Shown here piece by piece: positions 17,075 to 26,267 of a DNA stretch of 64,000 nt. Made by a program: the position numbers and the translations under genes. Location: positions 2,356,001-2,420,000 of the forward strand of contig NZ_BAAAOH010000001.1 in assembly GCF_039530225.1 (NCBI RefSeq). Direction: 5' to 3'. The notes below the pieces were generated by a model. That model was given only the letters and a program-made list of their open reading frames with translations, made no database searches and was not told where the DNA came from. The DNA comes from Microbacterium pumilum. GTDB taxonomy: Bacteria > Actinomycetota > Actinomycetes > Actinomycetales > Microbacteriaceae. Position 1 is the first letter of the stretch. Each line of letters starts with the position of its first letter.

Positions 17075-17803
17075 CTATCGGTCGAGGCTCTCCGCCAAGA
17101 ATGCGAGCGTCCGCTCCCACGCGTCGGCTGCATCATCCGCGCGGTACCGCGAGCCGGTGTCGTTGAAGAAGGCATGGGAGGCATCCGGGTACACGTGGTC
17201 GGTGAAGTCCACGCCGGCATCCGCCATCGCAGACCGCACGTCCGGCAGCGCGTCGATGAGCGCGGGATCGTGCCCTCCGTAGATCGCGAGCACCGGGCAT
17301 CCGATCGTCGACATGCGGTCGGGCGAGGGCGCCGAGCCATAAAACGCCACGGCGGCACGCACCCGCTGGTCGGCGGCGGTCAGCGCGAAAGCGTACGTGC
17401 CGCCGAAGCAGAACCCCACGACCGCGATACGGCCGGCGACACCGGGCTCGGCAGCGAGAGCGTCGACGGCTTTGCGAAGCTGTGCGATCGCGGCGGAGGC
17501 GAAAGCCGGCTCGCGCATCGGTGCCAGGGCTTCGCGCAGACGCGGCTGGGCTGCCGTTCGACGGGCCTCATCCGGATCGGAGGTCAGCGCTTGCAGCTCC
17601 TGTCCGAGTCGGGGCGTCATCCCGATGCCGCTCAGGATGTCGGGTGCGATGACGACATAGCCCTCCGCCGCGAACCGATCGGCGACGCCCGTGATGTGCG
17701 GCACGAGTCCCCAGATCTCGTGGATGAGGATGACCCCGCCGCGCGGGGCTCCGGTCGGATCGGCGCGATACGCGCTCAGGCCGTCGAGATCGATAGTCGT
17801 CAT
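17075..17803 (-). CDS. Dienelactone hydrolase family protein
   Basis: The 242-residue protein matches dienelactone hydrolases: HEIWGL (Glu29, which holds the Cys in place), nucleophile Cys132 in GFCFGG, Asp179 in YGGHDP and His210 in DASHAFFN. This Cys-His-Asp triad is that of carboxymethylenebutenolidase, but many homologues act on other esters. Start: ATG at 17803 aligns with the family N terminus; the frame remains open upstream only because it runs through a decayed hydrolase gene. It lies 17 bp downstream of that pseudogene on the same strand. Confidence 0.85.
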   Translation of the reverse strand: MTTIDLDGLSAYRADPTGAPRGGVILIHEIWGLVPHITGVADRFAAEGYVVIAPDILSGIGMTPRLGQELQALTSDPDEARRTAAQPRLREALAPMREPAFASAAIAQLRKAVDALAAEPGVAGRIAVVGFCFGGTYAFALTAADQRVRAAVAFYGSAPSPDRMSTIGCPVLAIYGGHDPALIDALPDVRSAMADAGVDFTDHVYPDASHAFFNDTGSRYRADDAADAWERTLAFLAESLDR

Positions 17804-17820
17804 CCGCTTACTCTCGCACC

Positions 17821-18483
17821 TCAGCCGCGCATCGAGGCGAGCATCCCGGCGATGGCATCCGCGACCGCCGCCGGGTTGCCGTGCACGATGTCGTGGCCGG
17901 ACTCGACGGCGACGGTCTGGGGGTCCGAGCTGCCCTCGAGCCAGAGATCCTGATCGTCCTGCGTTGCGGACTGACCGTTCGTCGCCCACAGCACGGTCAG
18001 CGGGATGGCGGGGATCGGAAGGCGATCCACCGCGAGCTGATGCTCGATGAGCACGTAGTCCATGTGCTCCTGATTGTCGGGGGAGTCCCACGGAGGAACC
18101 TTCGATGCCGGAATGTCCGCCTGCGGGGACGGCACATCGTCCATGACGAGGCCGACGACCTCGTCGGGGTGGCGACCGGCGTAGTGGTAGACGTCGAACC
18201 CCGCCGCCGGACGACCCGACGAGCAGATACGGAGGCGGGATCTCCGCGGCGGTGAGAAGCGCGCGCAGGTCATCCACGATGTCATCCACCGTGCGCGCTC
18301 GATCCGGCGCGGGGTCGCTCGTGCCCGTCCCGGCCCGATCGGGGTCGAGATCGGGCTCGCGCCGGAGTCTCCCGACTCCGATTCACCGCCGGCCATGGGA
18401 GCGCAAGCACTCAGCGCCAGGATGCCGGCCGCCAGAGCGAATAGCGGTGCGCGCGCAGGGCAGAAGTCGATTGCGTCTGTCAT
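17821..18483 (-). pseudogene. Decayed alpha/beta-hydrolase lipoprotein gene (frameshifts and internal deletion)
   Basis: Three pieces of one secreted hydrolase are visible in two frames. The first piece (from ATG 18483) encodes a lipoprotein signal with lipobox ALSAC. The second, in another frame, reads DRAGTGTSDPAP then TVDDIVDDLRALL and the nucleophile elbow VGSSGGG. The third returns to the first frame at FDVYHYAGRHPDEVVG and runs to a normal C terminus with the SGHDIVHG His motif. The second shift is explained by one extra base in the C run at 18199-18202. At the first junction (about 18345-18375) roughly 50-70 residues of the core (strands 1-4 with the oxyanion loop) are missing, so correcting the run alone would not restore the gene. 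Confidence 0.75.
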
Positions 18484-18610
18484 TTCGGACTCCGGCATCT
18501 CGGCGACGCGAGTCTCATGCGAGCGCTGCGCTCGCAGGGTCGCCGACGATGCCCACGCCAGCCATCGGGGGTCCACGTCGACGGAGGGGCGATCCTCGTT
18601 CGGCGCCCGA

Positions 18611-19435
18611 TCAGAGGCGGACGTCGTCCGGACGTGTCAGCTCACGCCACTCACCCGGGCGCGCTCCCGGGGGATTCGCGACGTCCGCGGCGACCAGCGG
18701 TCCGAAGTCGATCTGAGACAGTTCGCCGATGTCGTGGATCGGCGCCTGGAAGGTGCGGAATCCGCCGAGCGGCGCGACGATGCGGGCGGACTCGGTGGCG
18801 GCATCGATGAGCGACGACTGGTCCAGCACGAACCCCGCCGCCGCAAGTTTTCCTGGCACCCCGGTCGCCCAGGCGGCGACCTTCCAGAACCGCAGCGGCA
18901 CCTGGATGCCCCGGTACGCCGGATCATCGGAACCGAGCACCGGAGCGGTGAACACCGACACGCGCACGTCGTTGGCTTCGGAGAACTGCAGGACGTGGTC
19001 CTCGAGCCCGAGCCACAGCTCCTTGGACTGGTTGAAGTCCGCCGCCTGAGGTGCCGCGTTCGTATAGACGAACGTTCCCCTGGTCGCGGCTTGCGCGACG
19101 TCCTCCGGTCCCCACCCGGGATCGCGCCGCCTCACCAGATGCCCGCGGTCGAGGTCGTTGTCGGCGTAGACCTCGGGCCCGGTCTGCTCCGACGCCGGGA
19201 TCCGCTCGTCGAGGTGCCAGGTGCCGGTCCGCGGCAGATCCTGGAGCGTCGCGCCGTCGATGTTGACGCCCGTCACCAGTGCCAGCTCGCGGGTCCGGTC
19301 GAGCGTCACCGTGAACCTCAGGTAGGTGAGGTCGACGGTGCTTCTCGGCGCGCTCGAGACGGGCAGCGGCACCGTCACCTCGAGGAACCCGGAGTCGTAG
19401 CCGGTGGGGTCGGATGCTGCATCCTCGGTCGTCAT
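18611..19435 (-). CDS. DNA/RNA non-specific endonuclease, DRGH type
   Basis: The 274-residue protein belongs to the DNA/RNA non-specific endonuclease (NucA/Serratia nuclease) family. The catalytic motif is DRGH with His99, and a metal-binding Asn follows in the TNAAPQAADFN segment near residue 134, at family spacing. Unlike most relatives it has no signal peptide or membrane segment, so it would act inside the cell or leave by an unknown route. Start: ATG at 19435 is chosen because upstream codons are low-quality Arg/Pro-rich sequence. No adjacent inhibitor gene is evident. Confidence 0.82.
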   Translation of the reverse strand: MTTEDAASDPTGYDSGFLEVTVPLPVSSAPRSTVDLTYLRFTVTLDRTRELALVTGVNIDGATLQDLPRTGTWHLDERIPASEQTGPEVYADNDLDRGHLVRRRDPGWGPEDVAQAATRGTFVYTNAAPQAADFNQSKELWLGLEDHVLQFSEANDVRVSVFTAPVLGSDDPAYRGIQVPLRFWKVAAWATGVPGKLAAAGFVLDQSSLIDAATESARIVAPLGGFRTFQAPIHDIGELSQIDFGPLVAADVANPPGARPGEWRELTRPDDVRL

Positions 19436-19475
19436 CGTCTCATCATGCCCCGGCATCCCGACCCGGACCGCGGCC

Positions 19476-20156
19476 TCAGCGCACCCAGATGTACTCGGTC
19501 TCCGGCCGACCGGGAGTGCCGTAGCGGGACGCGCGATCCACCCGCCCGGTGTTGGCGAGGTGCTCGAGGTATCGGCGTGCGGCGACGCGCGACATCCCGA
19601 GCCGTTCCGCCGTCTCGGCGGCCGACAGCGCCTCACCGCCGCGAAGCACTCCGGCGACCAGCTCCAGCGTCGTGGTCGAAAGCCCTTTGGGAAGCTCGGC
19701 AGCGGCCGGCCGCAGCGAGCCGAGCAGTGCGTCGATCTCGGCCTGCGTCGTGGTACCGGCGGCCTCGGTCATCCGCCGCCGATAGTCGGCGTACTGCTCG
19801 AGCCGATCCCGGAACGTGGCGAATGAGAACGGCTTGACGAGGTACTGCACGACGCCGAGGCCGACGGCGGCGCGCACCACATCGGCGTCGCGGACTCCCG
19901 TGATCGCGATGATGTCGACGTCTGCGGCACGTGCCCGGATGTGCCGGGCGACATCGAGTCCGTGGCCGTCGGGCATCGTCATGTCGAGCAGCACCAGGTC
20001 GATTCCCTCGGCCGGCGGCGTTTCAAGCACCGCAGTGAGAGCCGCGCGCGCGCTCGCACATTCCGCGACCACCTGGAATCCAGGGACCCGCCCGACATAC
20101 TCGCGATGCAGTTCGCGGGTGAGGTGTTCGTCGTCGACGATGAGGACGCTGATCAC
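19476..20156 (-). CDS. CitB/DcuR-type response regulator
   Basis: The 226-residue regulator has a receiver domain at 1-120: acidic pair in VDDEH at the N terminus, phospho-acceptor Asp58 in LLDMTMPDG, and the conserved Lys in LVKPF near 107. A C-terminal helix-turn-helix (about 165-226) contains RLGMSRVAARRYLEHL. This is the CitB/DctR family that works with CitA/DcuS sensors of C4-dicarboxylates or citrate. Its ATG overlaps the kinase stop (ATGA). The divergent dctA is the expected target. Confidence 0.92.
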   Translation of the reverse strand: MISVLIVDDEHLTRELHREYVGRVPGFQVVAECASARAALTAVLETPPAEGIDLVLLDMTMPDGHGLDVARHIRARAADVDIIAITGVRDADVVRAAVGLGVVQYLVKPFSFATFRDRLEQYADYRRRMTEAAGTTTQAEIDALLGSLRPAAAELPKGLSTTTLELVAGVLRGGEALSAAETAERLGMSRVAARRYLEHLANTGRVDRASRYGTPGRPETEYIWVR

Positions 20157-21427
20157 GACGCGACCTGCGCGGGCAGGACGACGCGGAACGTCGTCGGATC
20201 GCCCGTCAGCTCGAGGGTGCCGCCCGCGGCGTCGGTGATCGCGCGCACCAGCGCGAGCCCGACGCCTCGCCCGTCGGCTCCGGCGGGCTTGGTGCTGAAG
20301 CCGTGCTCGAAGATCTTCTCGCGGATGTCGGCAGGCACCCCAGTGCCGCTGTCGCTGAAGGTGAGGACGATGCGTTCATCGCGCGCCGCCGCCATTCCGA
20401 CGCTCACCCACCGCGGCTCGGGTCCGGCGGCCGCGGCGTCGATCGCGTTGTCGATGAGGTTGCCCACGAGCGACACCGCATCCACAGCCCCGAGCGAGGT
20501 TCGCGGGATCGCCGGCTGCATGTCGACCCGCCAGTCGACTCCGCGCTCGGCGGCCTGTGCGGCCTTGCCGAGCAGCAGTGCTGCCACGGTGGGGTCTCCG
20601 TCGCGAGCGACCACCTTGTCGACGAGCTCCTGGCTCGACCGCGCGGTCTCGGTGAGCAGCTCGATGGCCTCGTCGGTGCGCCCGAGCTCCATCAGCGCGA
20701 CGGCGGTATGCATGCGATTCCCGTGCTCGTGCGTCTGCGCGCGCAGCGCCTCCCCGAGAGTGCGCACCGACTCGTACGACGACACCGCGTCCCGCACCGC
20801 GCTCGCGGGCAGATCTCCCGCTATCCGACGGGTGAAGCGTCCGGCGATCCACGCCGCCACGAGGCCTACGGCGGCGAGCGCCATCGCGATGGCGATCACG
20901 AACGGCACCTGGCCCCATACGCCCGCACCCACGCTGCCGAGCGTGATGCCGGCGGAGACGAGCGCCACCACCTCGCCGTCCGACATCACCGGCACGACCG
21001 AACGCAGCGACGGACCAAGTGTTCCGGTCGCCTCCTCGGTCAACGTGCGGCCTTCGAGTCCCGGCCCGATCGTGCCGAGGTAGGGCTTGCCGATCTCCGC
21101 CGGATCGGCGTGTGTCAGCCGGATGCCCTCGGTCGTCATGATCGTGACGAAGTCGATCGACGTCTCGGCCATGATCCGCGTCGCGATGGGCTGGAGCTCG
21201 GCGGTGGCTGCGGCATCCGACCCGTGGGTGACGGCCGCCGAGACCTCGGGCATCTCGGCGATCGTGCGCGCGACCGCGAGAGTCACCGCCTCGGCCTCCG
21301 CCCGCTCGGTCGCCTGCGCCTGGAACGCCAGCAGCGCGACCAGCAGAAGGGTGATGACCGCGACGGCACCGAGGAACGCGAGGAACACGCGGGATGCCGC
21401 GCTCGCTCGTCGTTCCGTTCCCGCCAT
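20153..21427 (-). CDS. CitA/DcuS-type sensor histidine kinase
   Basis: The 424-residue kinase has a transmembrane helix at about 13-35, an extracytoplasmic sensor of the single-Cache/PDC type (about 40-172), a second helix at about 173-195, and a Spo0B-like dimerisation box (QTHEHGNRMH, with His233 the likely phosphorylation site). It ends with an HATPase domain: N box with LIDNAIDA around 324-330, DSGTGVP, and the GRGVGLAL loop. The class senses carboxylates outside the cell. It is the first gene of the pair; the dicarboxylate symporter is divergent, 133 bp away. Confidence 0.92.
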   Translation of the reverse strand: MAGTERRASAASRVFLAFLGAVAVITLLLVALLAFQAQATERAEAEAVTLAVARTIAEMPEVSAAVTHGSDAAATAELQPIATRIMAETSIDFVTIMTTEGIRLTHADPAEIGKPYLGTIGPGLEGRTLTEEATGTLGPSLRSVVPVMSDGEVVALVSAGITLGSVGAGVWGQVPFVIAIAMALAAVGLVAAWIAGRFTRRIAGDLPASAVRDAVSSYESVRTLGEALRAQTHEHGNRMHTAVALMELGRTDEAIELLTETARSSQELVDKVVARDGDPTVAALLLGKAAQAAERGVDWRVDMQPAIPRTSLGAVDAVSLVGNLIDNAIDAAAAGPEPRWVSVGMAAARDERIVLTFSDSGTGVPADIREKIFEHGFSTKPAGADGRGVGLALVRAITDAAGGTLELTGDPTTFRVVLPAQVAS

Positions 21428-21472
21428 CCGCGTCCTCGCGTGGTCGTGACCAATACGACCGCAACCAGGGAT

Positions 21473-21509
21473 GCGCCCGTCGTGCCCACATTCTAGGCAG
21501 GACGGGCGC
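21473..21509. promoter_or_regulatory. Inverted repeat in the kinase-dctA divergent promoter region
   Basis: GCGCCCGTC (21473-21481) and GACGGGCGC (21501-21509) form a perfect 9-bp inverted repeat with a 19-nt spacer that contains TAGGCA, a possible -10 for dctA. The location fits the response-regulator site or an mRNA hairpin, but no binding consensus was available. Confidence 0.4.
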
Positions 21510-21560
21510 CAGGACGGCGACCCGCAAGACAGCGAAGTTCCAACCGACTCGGAGGCGACG

Positions 21561-23012
21561 ATGGCTCTCTCGACCCGCACGACATCATTCCGACTGCCCG
21601 GCTACAACTGGCGGCGCGGCAAGCAGGCGTGGGACAAACACACCTGGCTCTACGTAGCGGTCATCATCGCTGTCGTCCTCGGCGCGACCATCGGCCTGAT
21701 CTGGCCCGAATTCGCAGTGACGCTGAAGCCGATCGGAACGGCCTTCGTCTCGCTCATCAAGATGATGATCGCACCGATCATCTTCTGCACGATCGTGGTC
21801 GGGGTCGGCTCGATCGCCAAGGCGGCGACGGTCGGCAAGATCGGTGGGCTCGCGCTCCTCTACTTCATGGTCATGTCGACGTTCGCGCTCGCGATAGGTC
21901 TCGTCGTCGGCAACATCATCCACCCGGGCGAGGGTCTGAACATGACGGGTTCCTCGTATGAGGTCACCGGTGAGGCGAAGACCACCGAAGAGTTCGTGCT
22001 GGGCATCATTCCGACGACCTTCTTCTCGGCATTCGTCGGCGAGAACGTCCTGCAGGTGCTCTTCGTCGCTCTGCTCGTCGGCTTCGCGCTGCAGCAGATG
22101 GGCAAGAAGGGCGAGCCCATCATGAACGCGGTCAAGCACCTGCAGTCGCTGGTGTTCCGCATCCTGGGCATGATCCTGTGGCTCGCCCCCCTCGGCGCGT
22201 TCGGCGCCATCGCGGCGGTCGTCGGCGAGACGGGGGTAGCGGCGATTTGGAGCCTCGGCATCCTCATGGTCGCCTTCTACATCACGTGCATCCTCTTCAT
22301 CGTCGGCATCCTCGGCACTCTGCTGTTCGTGGTGACCCGGATCAACATCTTCAGCCTCATGAAGTACCTGGCCCGCGAGTATCTGCTGATCGTCGGGACG
22401 TCATCCAGCGAGTCGGCGCTGCCCCGGCTCATCGCGAAGATGGAGCACCTCGGCATCCAGCGCGCGGTCGTCGGGATCACGGTTCCCACGGGCTACTCGT
22501 TCAACCTCGATGGAACGGCGATCTACCTGACCATGGCGTCACTGTTCATCGCCTCGGGCATGGGTGCGCCGATGTCGATCTCCGAGCAGATCGGTCTGCT
22601 GGTGTTCATGATCATCGCCTCCAAGGGCGCTGCGGGTGTCACCGGCGCCGGCCTCGCGACCCTTGCGGGGGGCCTCCAGGCTTACCGGCCCGACCTCGTC
22701 GACGGCGTCGGCGTCATCGTGGGCATCGACCGCTTCATGTCCGAGGGACGTGCGCTCACCAACTTCACAGGCAACGCGGTGGCGACGATCCTCATCGGGA
22801 CGTGGGTGAAGGAGATCGACAGCGCGCGTGCCCGTTCAGTGCTCCGTGGCGACATCCCCTTCGACGAGACGACGCTGCAGGGCGACGACCACGACGGCAT
22901 GTCGCCCTCCGCCGACGCCGTGGGAACGCAAGAGCTGGAAGAGGCCGCGGTGAACGAGGCGGCCGCCAAGGAAGAACGCGCCCGGGCGCGTGAAGAAGCG
23001 CTTACGCGCTGA
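21561..23012 (+). CDS. dctA: C4-dicarboxylate:cation symporter, DctA/GltP family
   Basis: The 483-residue protein is a dicarboxylate/amino acid:cation symporter with eight transmembrane helices and two re-entrant loops. Family motifs are the serine-rich TSSSESALPRL around residue 280, YSFNLDGTAIY around 315 and GIDRFMSEGRALTNFTGN near 395. It would import succinate, fumarate, malate or aspartate-like substrates with protons or sodium. A GGAGG ribosome-binding site at 21551-21555 supports ATG 21561. The last 60 residues are acidic and disordered. Divergent CitA/CitB-type genes suggest induction by external dicarboxylates. A strong terminator follows. Confidence 0.9.
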   Translation: MALSTRTTSFRLPGYNWRRGKQAWDKHTWLYVAVIIAVVLGATIGLIWPEFAVTLKPIGTAFVSLIKMMIAPIIFCTIVVGVGSIAKAATVGKIGGLALLYFMVMSTFALAIGLVVGNIIHPGEGLNMTGSSYEVTGEAKTTEEFVLGIIPTTFFSAFVGENVLQVLFVALLVGFALQQMGKKGEPIMNAVKHLQSLVFRILGMILWLAPLGAFGAIAAVVGETGVAAIWSLGILMVAFYITCILFIVGILGTLLFVVTRINIFSLMKYLAREYLLIVGTSSSESALPRLIAKMEHLGIQRAVVGITVPTGYSFNLDGTAIYLTMASLFIASGMGAPMSISEQIGLLVFMIIASKGAAGVTGAGLATLAGGLQAYRPDLVDGVGVIVGIDRFMSEGRALTNFTGNAVATILIGTWVKEIDSARARSVLRGDIPFDETTLQGDDHDGMSPSADAVGTQELEEAAVNEAAAKEERARAREEALTR

Positions 23013-23020
23013 ATCGAAAC

Positions 23021-23055
23021 CGACGAGGCCGTCCCACAACGGGGCGGCCTCGTCG
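23021..23055 (+). terminator. Rho-independent-like terminator after dctA
   Basis: A 15-bp stem (23021-23035 with 23041-23055, one T-G wobble) and a 5-nt loop starts 9 nt past the dctA stop. No T tract follows, which is common in high-GC actinobacteria. It may also serve the convergent DUF5302 gene. Confidence 0.75.
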
Positions 23056-23077
23056 GGGTCGGGCTCGGGCTCGGGCT

Positions 23078-23263
23078 TCAGCCGCTCTTGCGGCGGAACT
23101 CGCGCTTCTGCGATGCGGGACCGTGCGAGCCGTGCACGACGGAGTCTCCATCGAGATGCGCCTCACCCTCACGGTGCTGCGCATTCTTCTTGTCGAGCGC
23201 CTCCTTGAACTTGCGCTTCATGTCATCCGACGCGGCGTTGGTCGGCGTGTCATCGGTGCTCAT
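23078..23263 (-). CDS. DUF5302 small protein
   Basis: This 61-residue hydrophilic protein has the DUF5302 pattern: an acidic start, [13 protein letters not shown] in the middle and a basic C terminus with [11 protein letters not shown]. Function is unknown; the family is confined to actinobacteria. The ATG is preceded on its strand by TAGGCT and a 7-nt gap, so it is probably leaderless. It is convergent with dctA and divergent from the pnp leader. Confidence 0.75.
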   Translation of the reverse strand: MSTDDTPTNAASDDMKRKFKEALDKKNAQHREGEAHLDGDSVVHGSHGPASQKREFRRKSG

Positions 23264-23352
23264 GCGCTCCAGCCTACGCACGACCGACGGGACTTGTCAT
23301 GCCGCGGGTTGCTCGAAGGAGCCCGGCAAAGTCGTGAGACCCGCCTCACTGG

Positions 23353-23358
23353 TAGGCT
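23353..23358 (+). promoter_or_regulatory. Probable pnp promoter -10
   Basis: TAGGCT matches the -10 hexamer used repeatedly in this window. Transcription from about 23365 would give pnp a leader of roughly 290 nt. Confidence 0.4.
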
Positions 23359-23422
23359 TGGTCGGGTTGCCTTGCGGCATCCGCTCAATTCAATACGAGC
23401 TCACGGAGCGGGCCGGCAGGAA

Positions 23423-23533
23423 GCTGGTCCCCTGTGGTGGGTTCCCGTCCCGATTCGAGGTGGACGGTGATCTTCTACTGGTGGCCAGCGCAGGCGGTCC
23501 CGCGGCAGACAGCCGCGCGTCGATAACTGCCTG
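23423..23533 (+). ncRNA. Structured pnp leader RNA (Actino-pnp-like)
   Basis: Between the probable pnp promoter and its start codon lie two stable hairpins. The first has an outer stem GCTGGTC (23423-23429) with GGCCAGC (23483-23489, one wobble) and an inner stem CCGTCC (23445-23450) with GGACGG (23462-23467). The second has CGCGGC (23501-23506) with GCCGCG (23512-23517), enclosed by CAGGC and GCCTG (23491-23495, 23529-23533). Actinomycetes carry a conserved Actino-pnp RNA motif in this exact position, thought to be an RNase III target for feedback control of PNPase. I infer membership from position and structure, not from a covariance-model match. The 392 bases between 23263 and 23655 hold no gene. 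Confidence 0.5.
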
Positions 23534-23654
23534 TTCCTGCTCCTTTCGCACAATGCTCGCGCGCCACACGGGTGCACGAGTCGAAGCAAGGGCACGCGCC
23601 CGCCACCCACACGGGGTGGCGATCCGCTCCCTTGAAATGAAAAGGAGAGACCTC

Positions 23655-25946
23655 TTGGAAGGTCCTGAAATCACATTCGCCGAAGCAGTCCTCGACAACG
23701 GACGTTTCGGCACCCGCACGGTTCGGTTCGAAACCGGCCGTCTCGCGCAGCAGGCGCAGGGCGCCGTCGCCGCGTACCTCGACGAGGAGACGATGCTCCT
23801 CTCGGCGACCAGCGCGAGCAAGAACCCCCGCGAGGGCTTCGACTTCTTCCCGCTGACCGTCGACGTCGAAGAGCGCTCGTACGCCGCGGGCAAGATCCCC
23901 GGCTCGTTCTTCCGCCGCGAAGGTCGCCCCTCGACCGAGGCGATCCTGGTCTGCCGTCTCATCGACCGGCCGCTGCGCCCGTCGTTCGTCGACGGTCTTC
24001 GCAACGAGATCCAGATCGTCGTCACGGTCCTCTCGATCGCGCCAGGCGAGTTCTACGACGCCCTCGCGATCAACGCCGCTTCGGCGTCGACGCAGATCTC
24101 AGGTCTGCCGTTCTCGGGTCCGATCGCCGGTGTGCGTCTCGCGCTCGTGCCGGGTCACGGCGAGCACGCGGACCAGTGGGTCGCGTTCCCTGACGTCAAG
24201 GTCCTCGAAGAAGCCGTGTTCGACCTCATCGTCGCCGGTCGTGTCATCACCGACGCCAACGGCAACGAGGATGTCGCGATCATGATGGTGGAGGCCGAGG
24301 CGACCGAGCACAGCTGGAACCTCATCAAGGCCGGCGCCACCAAGCCCAACGAGGAGGTCGTCGCCCAGGGCCTCGAGGCCTCGAAGCCGTTCCTCAAGCA
24401 GCTCGTCGCGGCGCAGGCCCAGCTCGCGAGCACCGCTGCCAAGGAGATCCAGCCGTACCCGGTCTTCCCCGCCTACGGCCAGCAGACCTACGACTTCGTC
24501 GCCGGCCGCTCGTACGACGAGCTCAAGGGGATCTACCAGATCGCCGACAAGACCGAGCGCAACAGCGCGGATGACGCGCTCAAGGATCGCGTCAAGGGCG
24601 AGCTGCTCGCCGCCGTCGAGTCCGGCGAGCTGCCGGCCGTCGCGTCACTCGAGTTCTCGGCCGCGTACAAGTCGGTCACCAAGAAGATCGTGCGTTCGCG
24701 GATCCTGACCGACGGCGTGCGGATCGACGGTCGCGGCCTCGCCGACATCCGTCCGCTCGACGCCGAGGTGCAGGTCATCCCGCGCGTCCACGGCTCCGCG
24801 ATCTTCCAGCGCGGCGAAACCCAGATCCTGGGTGTCACCACGCTGAACATGCTCAAGATGGAGCAGCAGATCGACTCGCTCTCGCCGGTGACCCACAAGC
24901 GCTACCTGCACCACTACAACTTCCCGCCCTACTCGACCGGTGAGACCGGTCGCGTGGGCAGCCCGAAGCGTCGCGAGATCGGGCACGGCTTCCTCGCCGA
25001 GCGCGCCCTCGTGCCTGTGCTTCCGGCTCGCGACGAGTTCCCGTACGCCATCCGGCAGGTGTCCGAGGCGCTGAGCTCCAACGGCTCCACCTCGATGGGC
25101 TCGGTCTGCGCGTCGACCCTCTCGCTGCTCAACGCCGGCGTGCCGCTGCGCGCACCCGTTGCGGGCATCGCGATGGGTCTCGTGTCGGACGAGGTCGACG
25201 GACAGACCCGCTACGCGGCGCTGACCGACATCCTGGGCGCCGAAGACGCGCTCGGCGACATGGACTTCAAGGTCGCCGGAACGAGCGAGTTCGTCACCGC
25301 CATCCAGCTCGACACGAAGCTCGACGGCATCCCGTCGTCGGTGCTGACCGCCGCGCTGCAGCAGGCCTACGACGCCCGCATCACGATCCTGAGCGTGCTC
25401 AACGCCGCGATCGACGGTCCGGATGAGATGGCCCCGACCGCACCCCGCGTCATCAGCGTGCAGATCCCGGTCGACAAGATCGGCGAGCTCATCGGGCCCA
25501 AGGGCAAGACGATCAACGCCATCCAGGACGAGACGGGCGCCGACATCTCCATCGAGGAGGACGGCACCGTCTACATCGGCGCTGTCGACGGTCCGTCGGC
25601 CGAGGCCGCTCGTGCCCAGGTCAACGCGATCGCCAACCCGACGAACCCTGAGATCGGCGAGCAGTTCCTCGGAACCGTGGTGAAGATCGCCACCTTCGGC
25701 GCGTTCATCTCGCTGCTGCCCGGCAAGGACGGCCTGCTGCACGTCAGCGAGGTCCGCAAGCTCGCCGGCGGCAAGCGCGTCGAGAACGTCGAAGACGTCC
25801 TCAACGTCGGTCAGAAGATCCTCGTGAAGATCACGAAGATCGACGACCGCGGCAAGCTCTCGCTCGAGCCCGTCCTCGAAGAGGCTGCGGACCAGGAAGG
25901 CCGCGCAGCGGCCAGCGAAGGCCCCGAGGGTCCCGCCGAAGGCTGA
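23655..25946 (+). CDS. pnp: Polynucleotide phosphorylase
   Basis: The 763-residue protein is PNPase, the phosphorolytic 3'-5' exoribonuclease. It has two RNase PH domains (about 10-145 and 330-465) joined by a helical domain, a KH domain (about 600-655, with the GxxG loop GPKGK) and an S1 domain (about 665-735, [19 protein letters not shown]). The start is TTG at 23655, 7 nt after AAGGAG; the family N terminus EGPEI begins there. An in-frame ATG at 23637 exists but precedes the ribosome-binding site. The C-terminal tail is acidic, Gly/Glu-rich. The stop codon is part of a repeat array. Autoregulation through the leader is likely. Confidence 0.95.
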   Translation: MEGPEITFAEAVLDNGRFGTRTVRFETGRLAQQAQGAVAAYLDEETMLLSATSASKNPREGFDFFPLTVDVEERSYAAGKIPGSFFRREGRPSTEAILVCRLIDRPLRPSFVDGLRNEIQIVVTVLSIAPGEFYDALAINAASASTQISGLPFSGPIAGVRLALVPGHGEHADQWVAFPDVKVLEEAVFDLIVAGRVITDANGNEDVAIMMVEAEATEHSWNLIKAGATKPNEEVVAQGLEASKPFLKQLVAAQAQLASTAAKEIQPYPVFPAYGQQTYDFVAGRSYDELKGIYQIADKTERNSADDALKDRVKGELLAAVESGELPAVASLEFSAAYKSVTKKIVRSRILTDGVRIDGRGLADIRPLDAEVQVIPRVHGSAIFQRGETQILGVTTLNMLKMEQQIDSLSPVTHKRYLHHYNFPPYSTGETGRVGSPKRREIGHGFLAERALVPVLPARDEFPYAIRQVSEALSSNGSTSMGSVCASTLSLLNAGVPLRAPVAGIAMGLVSDEVDGQTRYAALTDILGAEDALGDMDFKVAGTSEFVTAIQLDTKLDGIPSSVLTAALQQAYDARITILSVLNAAIDGPDEMAPTAPRVISVQIPVDKIGELIGPKGKTINAIQDETGADISIEEDGTVYIGAVDGPSAEAARAQVNAIANPTNPEIGEQFLGTVVKIATFGAFISLLPGKDGLLHVSEVRKLAGGKRVENVEDVLNVGQKILVKITKIDDRGKLSLEPVLEEAADQEGRAAASEGPEGPAEG

Positions 25947-25995
25947 GCCTGTCGAATCCTGAGCGTGTCGAAGCCTGAGCGTGTCGAAGCCTGAG
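25943..25995. repeat. 16-bp tandem repeat overlapping the pnp stop codon
   Basis: Three 16-bp units (CTGAGCCTGTCGAATC, then CTGAGCGTGTCGAAGC twice) plus CTGAG run from 25943. The TGA of the first unit is the pnp stop codon. The unit shares its CTGAGCCTGTCG core with the 19-bp array at 32332-32462. Confidence 0.9.
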
Positions 25996-26013
25996 GCCGC
26001 CACGCACGATCAG

Positions 26014-26047
26014 AACGCCCGTCCCCTCTTCGGAGGGGGCGGGCGTT
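26014..26047 (+). terminator. Terminator after pnp
   Basis: A 15-bp stem (26014-26028 with 26033-26047, one wobble) closed by a TTCG tetraloop, ending in GTTTCG. It is the strongest terminator-like hairpin in the window. The 321 bases from pnp to the next gene hold the repeat, this hairpin and about 220 bases in which I see no gene or known riboswitch. Confidence 0.85.
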
Positions 26048-26267
26048 TCGGTCGTGAACGGGGCTTTTGTCGCAGCTGTCCGCCGAACGGGGGACAGAAC
26101 GCGGCATCCACGCCCATCCGTGACAGAAGCGTTATGAAATGTTTACCGACAGGACCCCGCAGCGAACGGAGATGTCGCCGGTCTGCCATAACCTCAAAGT
26201 ACCGCGCCGGGGGGTGTGGAAAAGGCGATCACGGGAGCTCTTCGGAGACCCTGTGAGGGGGTGTGAC

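Noticed and set aside
26048..26267. Riboswitch (ydaO-type) before the aldo/keto-reductase-like gene
   Set aside because: Some GGGAGC-like pieces are present, but not in the required order and no pairing could be traced.
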